Shown here in pieces: positions 55,347-63,886 of a DNA stretch of 64,000 nucleotides. Each line of letters opens with the position of its first letter. Position 1 is the stretch's first letter. Below the pieces are notes generated by a model that saw nothing but the letters and a program-made list of their open reading frames with translations, had not been told where the DNA came from and made no database searches. Source of the DNA: Pseudovibrio flavus. GTDB taxonomy: Bacteria; Pseudomonadota; Alphaproteobacteria; Rhizobiales; Stappiaceae. The stretch spans positions 451,469 through 515,468 of the forward strand of contig NZ_SMMA01000066.1 in assembly GCF_009711345.1 (NCBI RefSeq), given 5' to 3'. Made by a program: the position numbers and the translations under genes.

Positions 55347-56678
55347 ATGAAACGTGAAAACTGGGGCAGCCGATTTGGCTTCATCATGGCTGCCGCTGGC
55401 TCTGCAATCGGGCTGGGTAATATCTGGAAGTTTCCATATCTGGCAGGTTCTGAAGGTGGTGGTGCCTTCTTGCTTGTCTATCTGTTCTTTATGGTCACTA
55501 TCGGCTTCTGCATTATGGCAGCGGAAATTGCCATGGGTCGTCGTACCCAGCAGAGCCCTGTTGGCGCGTTTCTGAGCCTCGGCGGTAAAGGTTGGGTAAT
55601 TTTCGGTTATCTGGCTACCATCGCAGCCTTTATAATTTTGTCCTACTACTCCGTTGTTGGTGGCTGGACGATTGCCTACTTCGTGAAGACTTTGACCGGT
55701 GGTCTGGCGACAACTGATGCTGTTACGCACGGCGATAACTTTGGTGCTCTGATTTCCTCTCCTATCGAGCCGATCATCTATCACGGCGTATTTATGGCGC
55801 TGACCATCCTGATCGTTCTGAAGGGCGTTAACTCGGGTATCGAGAAAGCTTCTGAAGTTTTGATGCCGCTGCTGTTTGCTCTCATGATCATCATGGTTAT
55901 CCGCGCAGTTACGCTGCCGGGCGCAATGGAAGGTATCAAATTCTTCTTGCAGCCAAACTGGGATCAGTTTGACATGGGCACTGTAAGTGCTGCTATGGGT
56001 CAGGCGTTCTTCTCCCTGTCTTTGGGTATGGGTGCAATCATCACCTACGGTTCTTACGTGAGCAAAAGCGACCGTATTCCGGGTTCCGCTGGTTACATCG
56101 TAACTCTGGATACTAGCATCGCGTTCTTGGCTGGTATGATGATCCTGCCTGCAGTGTTTGCGTTCAACGTTGATCCGGGTGCTGGCCCTGGTCTGACCTT
56201 CATCACTCTGCCTGCGATTTTCGAGCAGATGTGGGCTGGTACCTTCTTCCAGGCTGCGTTCTTCCTGATGCTGGCGATTGCTGCGCTGACCTCCGCAATC
56301 TCCCTGCTGAACAACCCAGTGAGCTATCTGGAAGATAACCATGGCATGAACCGCCAGACCGCAACCATCATCGTTGGCGTTGGCATCTTCCTGCTGGGCG
56401 TTCCGTCTTCTCTGGCGATGGGCGTTTGGGGCGACGTATCGTTCTTCGGCAAGGACTTCTTCTCGCTCTGCGAATTCTTGACCGACAAGCTGTTGCTGCC
56501 AATTGGTGGTATCGCAGTAAGCGTGATGGCTGGTTGGGTTGCTTACCCACTGATCGTGGAAGAGCTGACCAACAAAGGCACAGCACAGTTTGCCTACCTG
56601 CCGGTTTGGTCCTTCGTGTGCCGCATCTTTGCTCCGCTTGCGATCCTGTACATTCTGGTTTCCGGCCTTCTTGTCTAA
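55347..56678 (+). CDS. NSS-family sodium-dependent transporter (first copy)
   Basis: A 443-residue polytopic protein of the neurotransmitter:sodium symporter family. The opening MKRENWGSRFGFIMAAAGSAIGLGNIWKFPYLAG holds the unwound TM1 sodium site (GSAIGLGN). Twelve hydrophobic segments follow, as in LeuT-type or MhsT-type bacterial members. The substrate (probably an amino acid) cannot be read. No clear ribosome site is present before the ATG. It is followed by a terminator and, 470 nt later, by a second homologue. Confidence 0.93.
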   Translation: MKRENWGSRFGFIMAAAGSAIGLGNIWKFPYLAGSEGGGAFLLVYLFFMVTIGFCIMAAEIAMGRRTQQSPVGAFLSLGGKGWVIFGYLATIAAFIILSYYSVVGGWTIAYFVKTLTGGLATTDAVTHGDNFGALISSPIEPIIYHGVFMALTILIVLKGVNSGIEKASEVLMPLLFALMIIMVIRAVTLPGAMEGIKFFLQPNWDQFDMGTVSAAMGQAFFSLSLGMGAIITYGSYVSKSDRIPGSAGYIVTLDTSIAFLAGMMILPAVFAFNVDPGAGPGLTFITLPAIFEQMWAGTFFQAAFFLMLAIAALTSAISLLNNPVSYLEDNHGMNRQTATIIVGVGIFLLGVPSSLAMGVWGDVSFFGKDFFSLCEFLTDKLLLPIGGIAVSVMAGWVAYPLIVEELTNKGTAQFAYLPVWSFVCRIFAPLAILYILVSGLLV

Positions 56679-56700
56679 GATCACAGTTCTGCTGAGCATG

Positions 56701-56731
56701 AAAACCGCCCCTCAAATGGGGCGGTTTTTTT
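56701..56731 (+). terminator. Intrinsic terminator after the first NSS gene
   Basis: Stem AAAACCGCCCC / GGGGCGGTTTT with a TCAAAT loop and a T-run. Confidence 0.93.
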
Positions 56732-57151
56732 ATGTCTAACGCCCAACGCCGATTCATAGTGAAATTGATAGAAAATTGCGCGGGCTGGCGTGCTGTGATC
56801 TGACGAGGTTCAAAATGATAAGAAATATCGCCTCATTTAGAATTAAATTGTGAAAACAGGTGGGATTTTTATCAAAAATGCCTTTGGCTAGAATGTGTGC
56901 TGTCTGCATGTGTTAATTTGATTATGTGCCTTGAATTGCATGATATGAGCAATGATATGCTTATTTATGGCGTCTGAAACGCCTTAAAATGGAATAAACT
57001 ATCAATTACATCAGCGTGTTACGTAAATCACCGTAATGATGGGCGCGCAATAAACCGCTATTTCCGGCTCAAGTCATTGCGCGTCACCTGCGGGTATGGG
57101 GGCATACAAGGTAGGCGCGCCGATAATAACGCCGACATATGATGGTTTAAG
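56732..57151 (+). promoter_or_regulatory. Structured region upstream of the second NSS transporter
   Basis: About 420 bases with no gene. Near the transporter an inverted repeat CGCGCAAT / ATTGCGCG (57044-57051 and 57076-57083) and a hairpin GTATG-GGGG-CATAC (57094-57107) are present, followed by the palindrome GGCGCGCC. These could form a folded leader or operator sites. A terminator of the first copy precedes them, so this gene has its own promoter. Confidence 0.4.
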
Positions 57152-58480
57152 ATGCAAAGAGAGCAGTGGGGTAGCCGTTTCGGCTTCATTATGGCGGCAG
57201 CAGGGTCTGCCGTGGGTCTGGGTAATATTTGGAAGTTCCCCTATCTGGCAGGTACAGAAGGCGGCGGTGCTTTCCTTATCGTTTATGTGGGCTTTCTCGT
57301 CACCATCGGTGTCAGCTTGATGATGGCAGAAATTGCTATTGGCCGCGCTGCTCACCTGAACCCGATTGGTGCTTTCCGCAAGCTTGGTGGTAACCGTTGG
57401 ATGCCGGTAGGCGCTCTGGGCGTGATCACTGCGTTTATTCTGCTTTCCTTCTACTCCGTTGTTGGCGGTTGGACCGTTGCTTACATCGTAAAGAGTATTT
57501 CCGGTTCTCTGGTAGGCGGTACCGCTGAAGAGCTTGGCCAGCAGTTTGGCGCGCTTGTAAGCTCTGTTGGTGAGCCGATCTTCTACCACGGTGTGTTTAT
57601 GGCGCTGACCATCGGTATCGTTCTGGCTGGTGTTGCTCAAGGTATCGAGCGCTCCGTAAAGATTATGATGCCTGCGCTGTTCATCCTGCTGCTTATTCTC
57701 GTTGTTCGCAGTGTGACGCTGGATGGTGCATGGGAAGGTGTGGTGTTCTTCCTCACTCCTGACTGGTCTCAGGTAGATGGTGGTATGCTGAGTGCTGCGC
57801 TTGGTCAGGCGTTCTTCTCGCTCTCCCTTGGTATGGGCGCTTTGATCACCTACGGTTCCTACTTGAATGCTGATGCAAATATCCGCAGCGCTTCTTGCTG
57901 GGTCGTTGGTTTGGATACCATGGTTGCTGTGCTTGCAGGTCTTATGGTTCTACCTGCGGTGTTTGCCTTTAACCTTGATCCAGGTGCAGGTCCTGGTCTT
58001 ACCTTCATCACGCTGCCTGCGGTGTTTGGTGAAATGTGGGCAGGTGCTGCGTTCCAGGTATTCTTCTTTGTTATGCTGCTGATCGCTGCGCTGACTTCCT
58101 CCATTTCCCTGCTGGCAATTCCGGTTGCGTTCTTCTCCGAGCAGTTTGGTATCGAGCGTAAAAAGTCTGCTGTGATCATTGGTGCCATCATCTTCGTGAT
58201 GGGTGTTCCTAGCTCGCTCTCTATGGGCTTGTGGGCAGACTTCAAGATCCTCGGCCTGCCGTTCTTCGATCTGATGTCTGAGCTTGTAGACCGTGTTCTG
58301 ATGCCTGTGGGCGGTATGCTGACAGCACTGTTCGCCGGTTGGGTTGCTTTCCCTAAAATGGCTGAGGAGCTCACCAACCGCGGCACGCTGCCATTCCCGA
58401 TGCTGAATGTGTGGAAGTGGATGGCCCGCGTATTCTGCCCGCTAGCAGTGGGCTGGGTGATGTACGTTGGTCTGGCATAA
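57152..58480 (+). CDS. NSS-family sodium-dependent transporter (second copy)
   Basis: A 442-residue homologue of the preceding transporter, opening MQREQWGSRFGFIMAAAGSAVGLGNIWKFPYLAG with the same sodium-site motif. Both proteins share FNVDPGAGPGLTFITLPA-type or FNLDPGAGPGLTFITLPA segments and the MAxEIAxGR element in TM3. The paralogues differ in several helices, so they may take different amino acids. It sits behind its own structured leader and ends at a terminator. Confidence 0.93.
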   Translation: MQREQWGSRFGFIMAAAGSAVGLGNIWKFPYLAGTEGGGAFLIVYVGFLVTIGVSLMMAEIAIGRAAHLNPIGAFRKLGGNRWMPVGALGVITAFILLSFYSVVGGWTVAYIVKSISGSLVGGTAEELGQQFGALVSSVGEPIFYHGVFMALTIGIVLAGVAQGIERSVKIMMPALFILLLILVVRSVTLDGAWEGVVFFLTPDWSQVDGGMLSAALGQAFFSLSLGMGALITYGSYLNADANIRSASCWVVGLDTMVAVLAGLMVLPAVFAFNLDPGAGPGLTFITLPAVFGEMWAGAAFQVFFFVMLLIAALTSSISLLAIPVAFFSEQFGIERKKSAVIIGAIIFVMGVPSSLSMGLWADFKILGLPFFDLMSELVDRVLMPVGGMLTALFAGWVAFPKMAEELTNRGTLPFPMLNVWKWMARVFCPLAVGWVMYVGLA

Positions 58481-58511
58481 ACGTTGCTCTTTACCTTTGA
58501 ACTAAAAAATG

Positions 58512-58546
58512 GGCGCTCCACCTTAAAAAAGGTGGGGCGCCTTTTG
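58512..58546 (+). terminator. Intrinsic terminator after the second NSS gene
   Basis: Stem GGCGCTCCACC / GGTGGGGCGCC (one G-T pair) with an A-rich loop, followed by TTTTG. Confidence 0.9.
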
Positions 58547-58688
58547 TTTGCCGCGCTATTTTGTAAAAACTGCCTTTTAAACGGATTACCGCGACGGAGT
58601 GGGCTTTTTCCCTCATTGGAACCGGCGATCGCCGCCCACACATGAAGTCGAAGCATCTAACAAGAACAGAGCTTTTGGAGTGCACAGC

Positions 58689-59681
58689 ATGAAAGCCATC
58701 ACCTATCAACAGGCCACGGACACTTTTCGCTTTTCGGAGATTGATGTGCCCAAGTTGGAGAGCGAGTTCGATGTGCTCGTTAAGGTGATTGCCGTTGGTT
58801 TGAACCCTGTCGATACCAAGGTGAACCTTTGGAAAGGCATGGTTGCCGATATGGACGATACCTTCGTTGGCGGACTGGATGTTTCCGGCCAGATCGTCGA
58901 AGTGGGCGCTGCAGTTACGGCGTGGAAAGTTGGCGATACCGTGCTCTACCACGGCAACATGCGCCGCAAGTACGGCGGTTTTGCAGAGTATGCCGTGCAC
59001 GACTCCCGCTCTCTAATTGCGCACCCGAAGGTGCTGCCAGAGATTGCGGCCGCTACCCCATGCGCAGGCTGGACTGCATACCGTGCGCTTGTTGCCCGTC
59101 TTGATATCATGGAGCGTAAATCGCTCTTTGTTGCTGGTGGTTCTGGCGGGGTAGGCGGGTTTGCTCTTCAGCTTGCCAAGCTTTTTGGTATGAAGACCAT
59201 CATCGCCAGCAGCTCTGCTGCAAATCATGACTATGTGGAGTCTTTGGGCGCGAGCCACGTTATCGATTACCGCGACGAAGATGTGGTTTCCCGTGTCTTC
59301 GAGATTACCGAGGAGCGCGGTGTTGATGTGAGCCTCGATTGTGTTGGCGGCGAGAACCAAGTGATCTGCGCCTCTGTGCTTCGCTATGAAGGGCAGATGG
59401 TGGAACTGGTTGATACGTGCGACCTAAACAAGTATCCGCAGGCTTTCCTGCGTGGCATTGGGGTTCATCAACTTAGTCTAGGTTCTGGCCACGTTAATGG
59501 AGCGTATGGGCGTACAACCATCGTCAACGCCGGTAAGGCTGTATCACGTCTGCTGGAAGAGGGGCGTATTCACGTTCCGCGCCTTGAGGTGATTACACTG
59601 GAAGAGATAGGTGATGCGCTCATGAACATGCGATCACAAAGGACAGTGGGTAAGATTGTGGCGCAGGTTGCCGAATTCTAG
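58689..59681 (+). CDS. Zinc-ADH-like (quinone oxidoreductase-type) reductase
   Basis: A 330-residue MDR-superfamily protein. The N-terminal GroES-like domain has VGLNPVDTKV, the Rossmann fold has VAGGSGGVGGFALQLAKLFG, and DVSLDCVGGENQV follows. There is no Cys/His set for zinc in the usual place, so it is probably a quinone-oxidoreductase-type NADPH reductase. GGAG precedes the ATG chosen; an upstream frame adds 30 residues without conservation. It stands alone, between the NSS genes and the eRF1-like pair. Confidence 0.85.
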   Translation: MKAITYQQATDTFRFSEIDVPKLESEFDVLVKVIAVGLNPVDTKVNLWKGMVADMDDTFVGGLDVSGQIVEVGAAVTAWKVGDTVLYHGNMRRKYGGFAEYAVHDSRSLIAHPKVLPEIAAATPCAGWTAYRALVARLDIMERKSLFVAGGSGGVGGFALQLAKLFGMKTIIASSSAANHDYVESLGASHVIDYRDEDVVSRVFEITEERGVDVSLDCVGGENQVICASVLRYEGQMVELVDTCDLNKYPQAFLRGIGVHQLSLGSGHVNGAYGRTTIVNAGKAVSRLLEEGRIHVPRLEVITLEEIGDALMNMRSQRTVGKIVAQVAEF

Positions 59682-59839
59682 ACCTTACGTGCCCATAGGG
59701 GCTGTGCTTAGTGCTTCATACCGGTGCAGCTCCGCCATTTTAACCTTATAATTTGGCTAGACATTTTCTTTCCTTAGTCAGCTTTTACAAAGTAGATGAC
59801 GTTAGGTTATCTGTAAGAGCAAAAAGAAAGAGAAAGCTG

Positions 59840-60313
59840 ATGTCTCATCAAAATTCAGTTCTTTGGCTGGACCAACAGGAAGCGCATATCTTCACCAATA
59901 TACGCGGTGAGGAGGAGGTTAAATCCTCCGGCGTTTACAAAGAGTGGGATTACAAGGCCGTTCGCCTGCACGAAAAACATCCCAATCCAGAATTTCGCGA
60001 GCATGAAAAGGGCGGTAAAAACTTCGGCCGCTTTAGTCCTGATGAGCACAAGTTTTACGAAGAGATCGAAGGGCACCTAAAGGGTAGCCACCGCGTGCTT
60101 GTTATGGGGCCGGGCTTTGCCAAGTCCGAATTTGCAAAGCATGCGCTCAAGCATGTCCCCGGTTTTGACGAGGTGCTTGTAGGCATCGAGACTGTCGATC
60201 ATCCAAGCGAAAAGCAGCTCATCGAATTCACCCGAGTAGCCTTTGGGGCAGGGAGCGATGCCGCCCTTGAGAGGCTGAAAGAGCTTGCCCGCAAACACAG
60301 CAAATCCCATTAA
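59840..60313 (+). CDS. eRF1/translational-machinery-like protein
   Basis: A 157-residue protein of the short 'translational machinery protein' type found in Rhizobiales, a relative of the third domain of eRF1/Pelota. The N-terminal SVLWLDQQEAHIFTNI, central HRVLVMGPGFAKSEFAKHALKH and C-terminal GIETVDHPSEKQLIEFTR are the family landmarks. Its function is unknown; the bacterial relatives are thought to act at ribosomes or in phage/host attachment. The small His-rich gene follows after 16 nt. The ATG is preceded by a purine-rich AAGAAAGAGAAAG. Confidence 0.75.
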   Translation: MSHQNSVLWLDQQEAHIFTNIRGEEEVKSSGVYKEWDYKAVRLHEKHPNPEFREHEKGGKNFGRFSPDEHKFYEEIEGHLKGSHRVLVMGPGFAKSEFAKHALKHVPGFDEVLVGIETVDHPSEKQLIEFTRVAFGAGSDAALERLKELARKHSKSH

Positions 60314-60329
60314 TCCGGAGAGTTTCAGC

Positions 60330-60581
60330 ATGCATCACGACGATACACTTAGAAAAATCGAACGCGAAGACGAGTGGAGCCACGCAACAATCAAGTGGTA
60401 CGATGTTGTCTCCATGGTAGAGCATCTTGGCGGCGAAACTCACAGGCAGGCGGATGGTAAGGTGAAGCTACATCTGCGCCATGAAACCATCATGATGGAT
60501 CATCATGACAATCACCTTTCTACAGATGAGCTGAAGACTTTGAAGAGCTTTGTGAACAAGGCCGGTTTTCACGCAGATTAG
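60330..60581 (+). CDS. Small His-rich protein
   Basis: An 83-residue cytoplasmic protein with eleven His, several in the clusters MHHDD, LHLRHE and MDHHDNH. It has a helical C terminus (STDELKTLKSFVNKAG). I do not recognise a family; metal binding is a plausible guess from the His content. GGAGAG lies upstream of the ATG. It is the second gene of an operon with the eRF1-like protein. Confidence 0.65.
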   Translation: MHHDDTLRKIEREDEWSHATIKWYDVVSMVEHLGGETHRQADGKVKLHLRHETIMMDHHDNHLSTDELKTLKSFVNKAGFHAD

Positions 60582-60604
60582 GCAGAGACTAATCTGACGA
60601 TTTT

Positions 60605-60645
60605 CAAAACGCTCCCGATCCGCAAGGTCGAGGGCGTTTTTGTTT
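60605..60645 (+). terminator. Intrinsic terminator after the His-rich gene
   Basis: Stem beginning AACGC / GCGTT and extending inward with one mismatch and G-T pairs (TCCCGATC / GGTCGAGGG), loop CGCAA, then TTTTTGTTTT. Confidence 0.8.
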
Positions 60646-61047
60646 TGCTGTTCCGAAGTTAGTAGCGCTCTGTGGGTTTCAATCGTCGACGGTAAAACTA
60701 AACCGATGCAAAAAAGTATGGGAATGGCTCTTCGATTTATATCTCGAATGCTGTTTTCTTTGGTTCGTTTGCTCCAATATTACCGAAGTGCGCGTGCCGG
60801 CGAATAGTGCCTGAGCGATGTATGCAGTAGCCTGAAGCCGCTAATGCCCATCGCTCTGAAACCGATGATCTAAGAAAGATCGATGAGCGTAATTTCCAGA
60901 CGCTGCTGAGAAAATTCGGAAATCATTTGCTACTCTCGGTCCACTTTCAGGCCGCTTTGAAGCATTCAAATATATTGGCAGTGGAGCAAGCCTACGCCCC
61001 CGTTAATAGTGCAAGAAACGCACCTAAACGGATGACCACAACAGCGT
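60646..61047. other. Non-coding stretch of an accessory patch
   Basis: About 400 bases with no gene-like frame on either strand and no clear signal. The base composition and frequent stops differ from the flanking operons, as expected of decayed inserted DNA. Nothing specific is recognised. Confidence 0.4.
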
Positions 61048-61587
61048 CTATTGTTTGGGTATAGAGAAATTCAACGCAGGAGCTGAGATCGTAGCGAAGG
61101 TTGCAATTATTGCAATAATACCCATTAGTTTGATGGGTTCTAATGGGTCGAAATAGACACTGATAACCGCAATTGCGGTATTTATCACTACGCTAGCAAT
61201 AGCAATTACCGTTAGTGCGAGAACCCCACGACTGCGTGGATCGATCAATAGCATAAGGCAGGCATGTCCGATAGCTAAGCCAATAAAAAACAAAGAAATT
61301 CTATTTTCAATAGAATGGAGGTCGATGGGATCGAACCAAGTTGTATACAGAGCATGCAGTAGCCCTATGCCGCAAAATATTATCCCAGTTTTTGCTAGCA
61401 AGTCATACTTCTTTCCCAAGTGAACTATCGATGCTAATCCAATCAAGCTATAAAATGATGTCGAAGCAGTAGTAATTAAGATTTTTCCGCTTGTTTCATC
61501 TAAATCTCCTGAAAGAATTACAGAAATACCCAAGAACGCAGTGATAGCCAAAAAAATCAAAAATGAAGTGGTGAGTGTCTTCTTCAT
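61048..61587 (-). CDS. Orphan five-helix membrane protein
   Basis: A 179-residue hydrophobic protein with about five membrane helices (about 8-28, 34-55, 63-85, 97-115, 120-150). It has no charged functional motif and no family I recognise. GAGGA lies 9 nt before the ATG; a longer frame starting 19 codons earlier lacks support. Its A/T-rich codon use differs from neighbours and it lies next to a transposase remnant and tRNA-Thr, which suggests lateral acquisition. Confidence 0.55.
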   Translation of the reverse strand: MKKTLTTSFLIFLAITAFLGISVILSGDLDETSGKILITTASTSFYSLIGLASIVHLGKKYDLLAKTGIIFCGIGLLHALYTTWFDPIDLHSIENRISLFFIGLAIGHACLMLLIDPRSRGVLALTVIAIASVVINTAIAVISVYFDPLEPIKLMGIIAIIATFATISAPALNFSIPKQ

Positions 61588-62000
61588 TGCCAAAATCCTC
61601 AAAGTATACGTACTGGTACTATGTGAGTCTTTGTGGTGTGGCAATGATAACGTCTGCGGTTTGCCAGCAGTTTATGTAATGTCCCTCTAGGGAGGATTAC
61701 TCAGCGGACTCTGCATGTTCGCTTGGCGAAAAAAAAGTGCAAGGTGCTTCGAGACCATCGAACGGTTCGGTTGTAAGCAACCAGCTGGCTCTGGACCTAC
61801 AACGTTCAACTACCCACCACGGTAACTTGCTGGATTAGATCTTCGGACAGGCTGAAACTGGCGATATAGATCTGCAGCTATTATGCTCCATAAAAAGAGC
61901 ATGCTTGGGTATTTGTTGGATCAAAAATAAATGGTCCAGAAACGACAAAAGCCACCCGAAGGTGGCTTTGTAAGCGCTTGAAGCTCAAGCGAAAGAAGCG
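61588..62000. other. Accessory intergenic patch up to tRNA-Thr
   Basis: About 410 bases that hold a decayed transposase end (see the remnant) and otherwise no gene. It lies directly on the 3' side of tRNA-Thr, a frequent insertion site for mobile DNA. Confidence 0.5.
61748..61867 (+). pseudogene. Remnant of an IS3-family transposase C terminus
   Basis: In forward reading FETIE (61748-61762) is followed, after a 1-nt phase change, by ATSWLWTYN (61777-61803). Near 61855-61867 RLKLA recurs. These match the order FETIEEAQ...ATxWLWTYNxERPNMxxGG...RxxRLKLA at the C terminus of IS3-group transposases. Frameshifts and lost segments show decay. No inverted repeats were found. Confidence 0.6.
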
Positions 62001-62076
62001 TGGTGCCGGCAGCAGGGATCGAACCCGCGACCCCCTGATTACAAGTCAGGTGCTCTACCATCTGAGCTATACCGGC
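62001..62076 (-). tRNA. tRNA-Thr (anticodon TGT)
   Basis: A 76-nt cloverleaf with encoded CCA. The acceptor is GCCGGTA and the anticodon arm CCTGA-CTTGTAA-TCAGG gives anticodon TGT. Its 3' end points to the accessory patch at lower coordinates. Confidence 0.96.
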
Positions 62077-62326
62077 GTCGCTGGATGTGCTTTTAAGGGT
62101 GGGATTGAGCTTTGTAAATATCCGCGAGTAAAAATTTTTTGAAAATTCACAGCAGCGTGGAAAACTACCCAAATTCAACGAAAGTTCAGCAGTATCAGTT
62201 GGTTGTGCTGTTTGTTGCCGGAAGGGCTGCAGCTGCTGGCCCGAGTAATTAAGAGTGGGGCGTTTATTTGTAGAGGGAAAGGGGAGGCGAAAGCGTGTCC
62301 GCCTCAACCCGTTCAACCAATAAGGA

Positions 62327-63190
62327 TTAGTTCAATCCCATTTTCTGCCGTGATACGTATAGAGACAGCATTGCCGCGTTGGAAACGTTTAGTGACTTGA
62401 TCTTGCCCGGCATATCTAGGCGGGCGAGGGTGCTGCACTTTTCGCGTACGCCCTGACGGACGCCTTTGCCTTCAGAACCGAGAATGAGAAGGGTCTTATC
62501 GGTAAAGACGGTGTCTTCCAGTGTCGCAGGACCTTCACTGTCCAATGCAATGGCCTGAAAGCCTTCTTCGATCATCTCTTCAATAAAGCGAGCCATGTTG
62601 GTAACGCGCACATGTTTGATCATGTCGAGAGCGCCACTGGCAGTTTTTGCGAGTACTGGACCTTCTTCCGGCGCGTGGCGGCGGGTGGTCACGACTGCGT
62701 CTGCACACATAGCTACTGCGGAGCGCATAATGGCACCAACGTTGTGCGGATCAGTCACTTGGTCAAGCGCTAGTACTAGATTGCCATCACGGAGCGCATA
62801 AGCGCCGTACTCCGGAAGCGGGTCTACCAGCAGGATCGCACCCTGATGAACTGCATCACGCGGTACCATCTTGTCGATCTGTCGTGGCGTTGCCATTTCA
62901 ACTGGAACGTCGATGGTAATTCCGCGTTCTTCCAAGCGGGCCAGCGCGTTCTGTGTAACGACAAGTTTATGGCGTTTACGAGCAGTATTGCGGAAGGCTG
63001 CTTCTAGGGTGTGTAGGCCATAGATATAATAGGGCCCTTCCTGCTCCGGCTTTTCATGGGAGCGGAAAGGGGGCTTGCCTTTTCCGGCAGCTCTTTTGTC
63101 TTTAGCGTATGGGCTACGCTTGTCGGTTCTTGCAGGCCGTGATGTGCCGTCCTTGAAAGACCGGTTCTGAGGGCGTTTATTTTCTGTCAT
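62327..63190 (-). CDS. rlmB: 23S rRNA (guanosine-2'-O)-methyltransferase RlmB-like (SpoU family)
   Basis: A 287-residue SPOUT (TrmH/SpoU) methyltransferase. After a basic N-terminal extension (about 50 residues) comes the substrate-binding domain YYIYGLHTLEAAFRNTARKRHKLV. The SPOUT knot follows with VTDPHNVGAIMRSA, LILGSEGKGVRQG and SLNVSNAAMLSLY. These fit RlmB, which methylates G2251 of 23S rRNA; assignment to RlmB rather than another SpoU member rests on layout. I use the ATG at MTENKRP; a TTG 12 codons upstream is less likely. Confidence 0.9.
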   Translation of the reverse strand: MTENKRPQNRSFKDGTSRPARTDKRSPYAKDKRAAGKGKPPFRSHEKPEQEGPYYIYGLHTLEAAFRNTARKRHKLVVTQNALARLEERGITIDVPVEMATPRQIDKMVPRDAVHQGAILLVDPLPEYGAYALRDGNLVLALDQVTDPHNVGAIMRSAVAMCADAVVTTRRHAPEEGPVLAKTASGALDMIKHVRVTNMARFIEEMIEEGFQAIALDSEGPATLEDTVFTDKTLLILGSEGKGVRQGVREKCSTLARLDMPGKIKSLNVSNAAMLSLYVSRQKMGLN

Positions 63191-63475
63191 GTGGGAACCG
63201 ATAGCGATCCGTTTATGTTGTGGCAAGAAAATTGCCGCGATTCCAATTCCAGATCCTTGTTAAAAGCGCAAGGGCATTTTGAATCCACAATAAACGAATT
63301 TCACTAGTGCAATGGATAGCGGGGTAGGGGTGTTTACGTGGTTTTTGAGGGAATTGTGTTGAAACTGCGGAAATTCCCGCACGGAATTTTTCCTAGTAAA
63401 TAGTGTTCTCTGTGAATGGATTGGCCTAAAACGCTAGTGGCTTGTTAATTTTTCACAGTCTTTAAAAAATCGGCG
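63191..63475. other. Intergenic region, rlmB / tRNA-Tyr
   Basis: About 285 bases with the rlmB promoter on the reverse strand. Next to it lies the tRNA operon promoter at 63476. No gene is visible. Confidence 0.4.
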
Positions 63476-63504
63476 TTGACAGTTTGATAGTTGGGCGGCA
63501 TAAA
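63476..63504 (+). promoter_or_regulatory. Promoter of the tRNA-Tyr / tRNA-Gly cluster
   Basis: TTGACA (63476-63481) and CATAAA (63499-63504) separated by 17 nt, preceded by GCG. The layout parallels the promoter of the other tRNA-Tyr copy. Confidence 0.7.
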
Positions 63505-63598
63505 CCGCGCCACAGGAACGCGGCACCGGTTTGACCGGCGAGTTGTTCTGGAGAACTTGCTTCTGATCTTTTATAGGTAAGAAGTAAAGGCGGTGCTC

Positions 63599-63683
63599 GG
63601 AGGAGTGCCCGAGTGGCTAAAGGGGACGGACTGTAAATCCGTTGGCTAAGCCTACGTTGGTTCGAATCCAACCTCCTCCACCA
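63599..63683 (+). tRNA. tRNA-Tyr (anticodon GTA), second copy
   Basis: An 85-nt tRNA identical in every base to the copy at 37.6 kb. It heads the classic alphaproteobacterial order tRNA-Tyr, tRNA-Gly, tuf. Confidence 0.97.
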
Positions 63684-63698
63684 TCTGCCTTACAGGTT

Positions 63699-63772
63699 GC
63701 GGGTGTAGCTCAATGGTAGAGCAACAGCCTTCCAAGCTGAAGACGGGGGTTCGATTCCCCTCACCCGCTCCA
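63699..63772 (+). tRNA. tRNA-Gly (anticodon TCC)
   Basis: A 74-nt tRNA with acceptor GCGGGTG / CACCCGC and encoded CCA. The anticodon loop CTTCCAA gives TCC. It lies 16 nt after tRNA-Tyr, so both are on one transcript. Confidence 0.96.
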
Positions 63773-63886
63773 GTCGACTGTGTTGTGCGAATGCATAACC
63801 AGCGATCCTCAAAAGATTACGTGATAAAAAGCTTCAGTAGAAGTGCTGTCTCGTAAGCTTGAATTAGTAACTGCTGATCTGGATAG

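Noticed and set aside
55299..56699. A 466-codon reverse open frame across the first NSS gene
   Set aside because: It is antisense to a transporter with clear motifs; the protein is low-complexity (Gln/His/Arg-rich) and has no domain.
60790..60800. A GTGCCGGC match to the tRNA-Thr 3' end as a possible attachment repeat
   Set aside because: Only 8 bases match, which is expected by chance; no longer duplication is visible.
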